Assembly (NCBI GenBank): GCA_036274055.1
Contig: DASUGM010000001.1
Coordinates: forward strand, 1 to 6,976
Direction: 5' to 3'
Length of the DNA: 6,976 nucleotides
DNA from: DASUGM01 sp036274055
Lineage (GTDB): Bacteria > Acidobacteriota > Vicinamibacteria > Vicinamibacterales > SCN-69-37
Positions 6,237 to 6,976 of the stretch are shown here, piece after piece. Positions within the stretch are counted from its first letter, which is position 1; the number at the start of each line of letters is the position of its first letter. Made by a program: the position numbers and the translations under genes. A model generated the notes under the pieces. It did no database searches, was not told the origin of the DNA, and worked only from the letters and a program-made list of their open reading frames with translations.

Positions 6237-6272
6237 GTTCAGCTGAATGACCATGCGGTCATTCAACTGAAC
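6237..6272. promoter_or_regulatory. 36-base palindromic operator of the tetR-efflux operon
   Basis: Arms GTTCAGCTGAATGACC (6237-6252) and GGTCATTCAACTGAAC (6257-6272) are reverse complements except for one pair (G6242/A6266... read as C6243 against A6266). They are separated by ATGC. The inner 22 bases, TGAATGACC-N4-GGTCATTCA, are a perfect palindrome of the size and GACC/GGTC style bound by many TetR dimers. The outer arms add further symmetry, including TTCAGCTGAA, itself palindromic, so two dimers or a dimer pair could bind. The site begins one base downstream of the -10 element and ends two bases before the tetR ATG, so it covers the predicted transcription start and whole leader. A bound repressor would block initiation. 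The corresponding RNA can fold as a hairpin. Confidence 0.85.
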
Positions 6273-6300
6273 AGCATAGCACAGCCGGATTGACTGGCAA
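6273..6300 (-). promoter_or_regulatory. Sigma-70-type promoter of the tetR-efflux operon
   Basis: On the minus strand TTGCCA (6300-6295) matches the -35 consensus at five of six positions. TATGCT (6278-6273) matches the -10 at four of six and is preceded by TGC, an extended -10. The spacer is 16 bases. Transcription would start near 6266, inside the operator palindrome, giving a leader of about 32 bases. No other promoter-like pair was seen upstream of tetR in the 76-base gap, and no terminator for the preceding gene is visible. Confidence 0.65.
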
Positions 6301-6310
6301 GTACAGCTGG

Positions 6311-6940
6311 TCAGGCGTCTTCGAGGGCGTGGTAGAGCGCCGCCAGCACCGCGAGATTGTAGGTGTCGGCAAGCACGCGCGCCCCCCAGACCAGCGCTGC
6401 GGGTGCGAACGGCTCCCCCGCCTGCAGCGCGTAGTTCGCGGCGCCGACGATCAGCCAGACCGCAAGCACACGGAGATAACGACCTTGCACGACCAGTCCG
6501 CTTGCTTCCGCCGATTCGAACCACGCGGCGCGCCGATCGAGGAGCAGGAACACCGCCTGCGACCAGCGAATCGCCAGCCACACCCCGGGGACGATGAGGA
6601 ACAGCAGCGCGGTGAGGATGGGAACCGCCAGGCAGATCGCGACCAGTCCGACTTCGAAGGCAGTGGTCGCCGCCACCCACTGCGTCGGCCGCCAGCGGCC
6701 GTTGGCGCGGAGGATCGCCAGCACTGTCGCGGTCACGCACAGGCCGAGCCAGAAGCGCGCGACGACCACGAGGGCGAGCGGCACCATCACGCGCTGCGGC
6801 AGCATCCAGAAGCCGCGCTCGGCATCGAGCGCCCGAAACGCGAGCGCCGATCCGATCGTCGCCAGTGCCGACGGCGCCAGCACCGCAGGTTTCCACGTGC
6901 ACCGCCACGCGGCGGCGAGCACCGGCAGGATCGAGGTCAC
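6311..6940 (-). CDS. Multi-pass membrane protein, YciC/DUF975-like in style
   Basis: A 209-residue inner-membrane protein with about five or six hydrophobic segments (roughly residues 17-37, 51-76, 90-115, 116-134, 156-172, 180-204). The stretch VPGVWLAIRWSQAVFLLLDR (117-136), then ESAEASGLVVQGRYLRVLAV (142-161), resembles the pattern of YciC/UPF0259, DUF975 and GDPD-linked membrane domains. There, a P-G-helix is followed by an acidic/Ala segment, a G-[KR] turn and another helix. Function in those families is poorly defined, so none is assigned. The start is uncertain: GTG at 6940 gives the length stated, but the frame has no stop between there and the right edge, so the gene may begin outside the window. 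No Shine-Dalgarno precedes the GTG. Transcription runs towards tetR, with a 76-base gap that holds the pump promoter, so some readthrough into the pump operon is possible. Confidence 0.72.
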   Translation of the reverse strand: MTSILPVLAAAWRCTWKPAVLAPSALATIGSALAFRALDAERGFWMLPQRVMVPLALVVVARFWLGLCVTATVLAILRANGRWRPTQWVAATTAFEVGLVAICLAVPILTALLFLIVPGVWLAIRWSQAVFLLLDRRAAWFESAEASGLVVQGRYLRVLAVWLIVGAANYALQAGEPFAPAALVWGARVLADTYNLAVLAALYHALEDA

Positions 6941-6960
6941 GCGGGTGCTATCGTAATCGG

Positions 6961-6976
6961 ATGCTTGCTCGTGTTG
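6961..6976 (+). CDS. Possible start of a divergent gene, cut by the window edge
   Basis: An ATG at 6961 opens a plus-strand frame reading M-L-A-R-V to the edge. Upstream, TGC-TATCGT (6946-6954) resembles an extended -10 element, and the ATG lies six bases after it, the spacing of a leaderless message. Only five codons are visible and there is no -35 match, so this is a hint only. It would compete with the possible upstream extension of the minus-strand membrane protein gene. Confidence 0.2.

Overview
The window looks like chromosomal DNA of a GC-rich, double-membraned (Gram-negative type) bacterium. Base composition is strongly G+C-biased throughout, and a complete tripartite efflux pump with a TolC-type outer-membrane factor requires an outer membrane. 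Phylum cannot be fixed from the sequence alone; an acidobacterium or a GC-rich proteobacterium would both fit, and this is a guess from style, not from a marker gene. No RNA gene, insertion sequence, CRISPR array or phage gene was seen.

Left part, plus strand (1-1406). A small integral-membrane methyltransferase of the isoprenylcysteine carboxyl methyltransferase / phospholipid methyltransferase type (17-433) is followed by a 259-base gap carrying an 18-base sequence repeated at a 21-base period (472-510). Then come two short genes for small, probably all-helical proteins (693-947 and 1116-1406). I do not recognise them, but they are visibly paralogous to each other. Between them are two perfect FNR/CRP-family boxes, TTGAT-N4-ATCAA (950-963 and 1021-1034). 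The second sits at exactly the class II activation distance from a plausible -10 element (1057-1062). This is the most interesting part of the window: a pair of undescribed small proteins, at least one apparently under an FNR-like (oxygen, redox or nitric-oxide type) activator.

Middle and right part, minus strand (6300 down to 1435). A self-contained multidrug efflux operon reads tetR, outer-membrane factor, HlyD/EmrA-type adaptor, DHA2/EmrB-type 14-helix transporter. The genes are packed with a 4-base ATGA overlap, a 1-base TAATG overlap and a 5-base gap, so they are probably translated from one message. The promoter ahead of tetR has a -35 and an extended -10 element. It runs directly into a 36-base near-perfect palindrome that ends two bases before the tetR start codon. 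The simplest reading is that the TetR protein represses its own operon and is released by a pump substrate, as in VceR/VceCAB and EmrR/EmrAB-like systems.

Right edge. A minus-strand membrane protein (6311-6940) of the YciC/DUF975-like general type lies upstream of the pump promoter and may extend past the window. A possible plus-strand start codon at 6961 hints at a divergent gene just outside.
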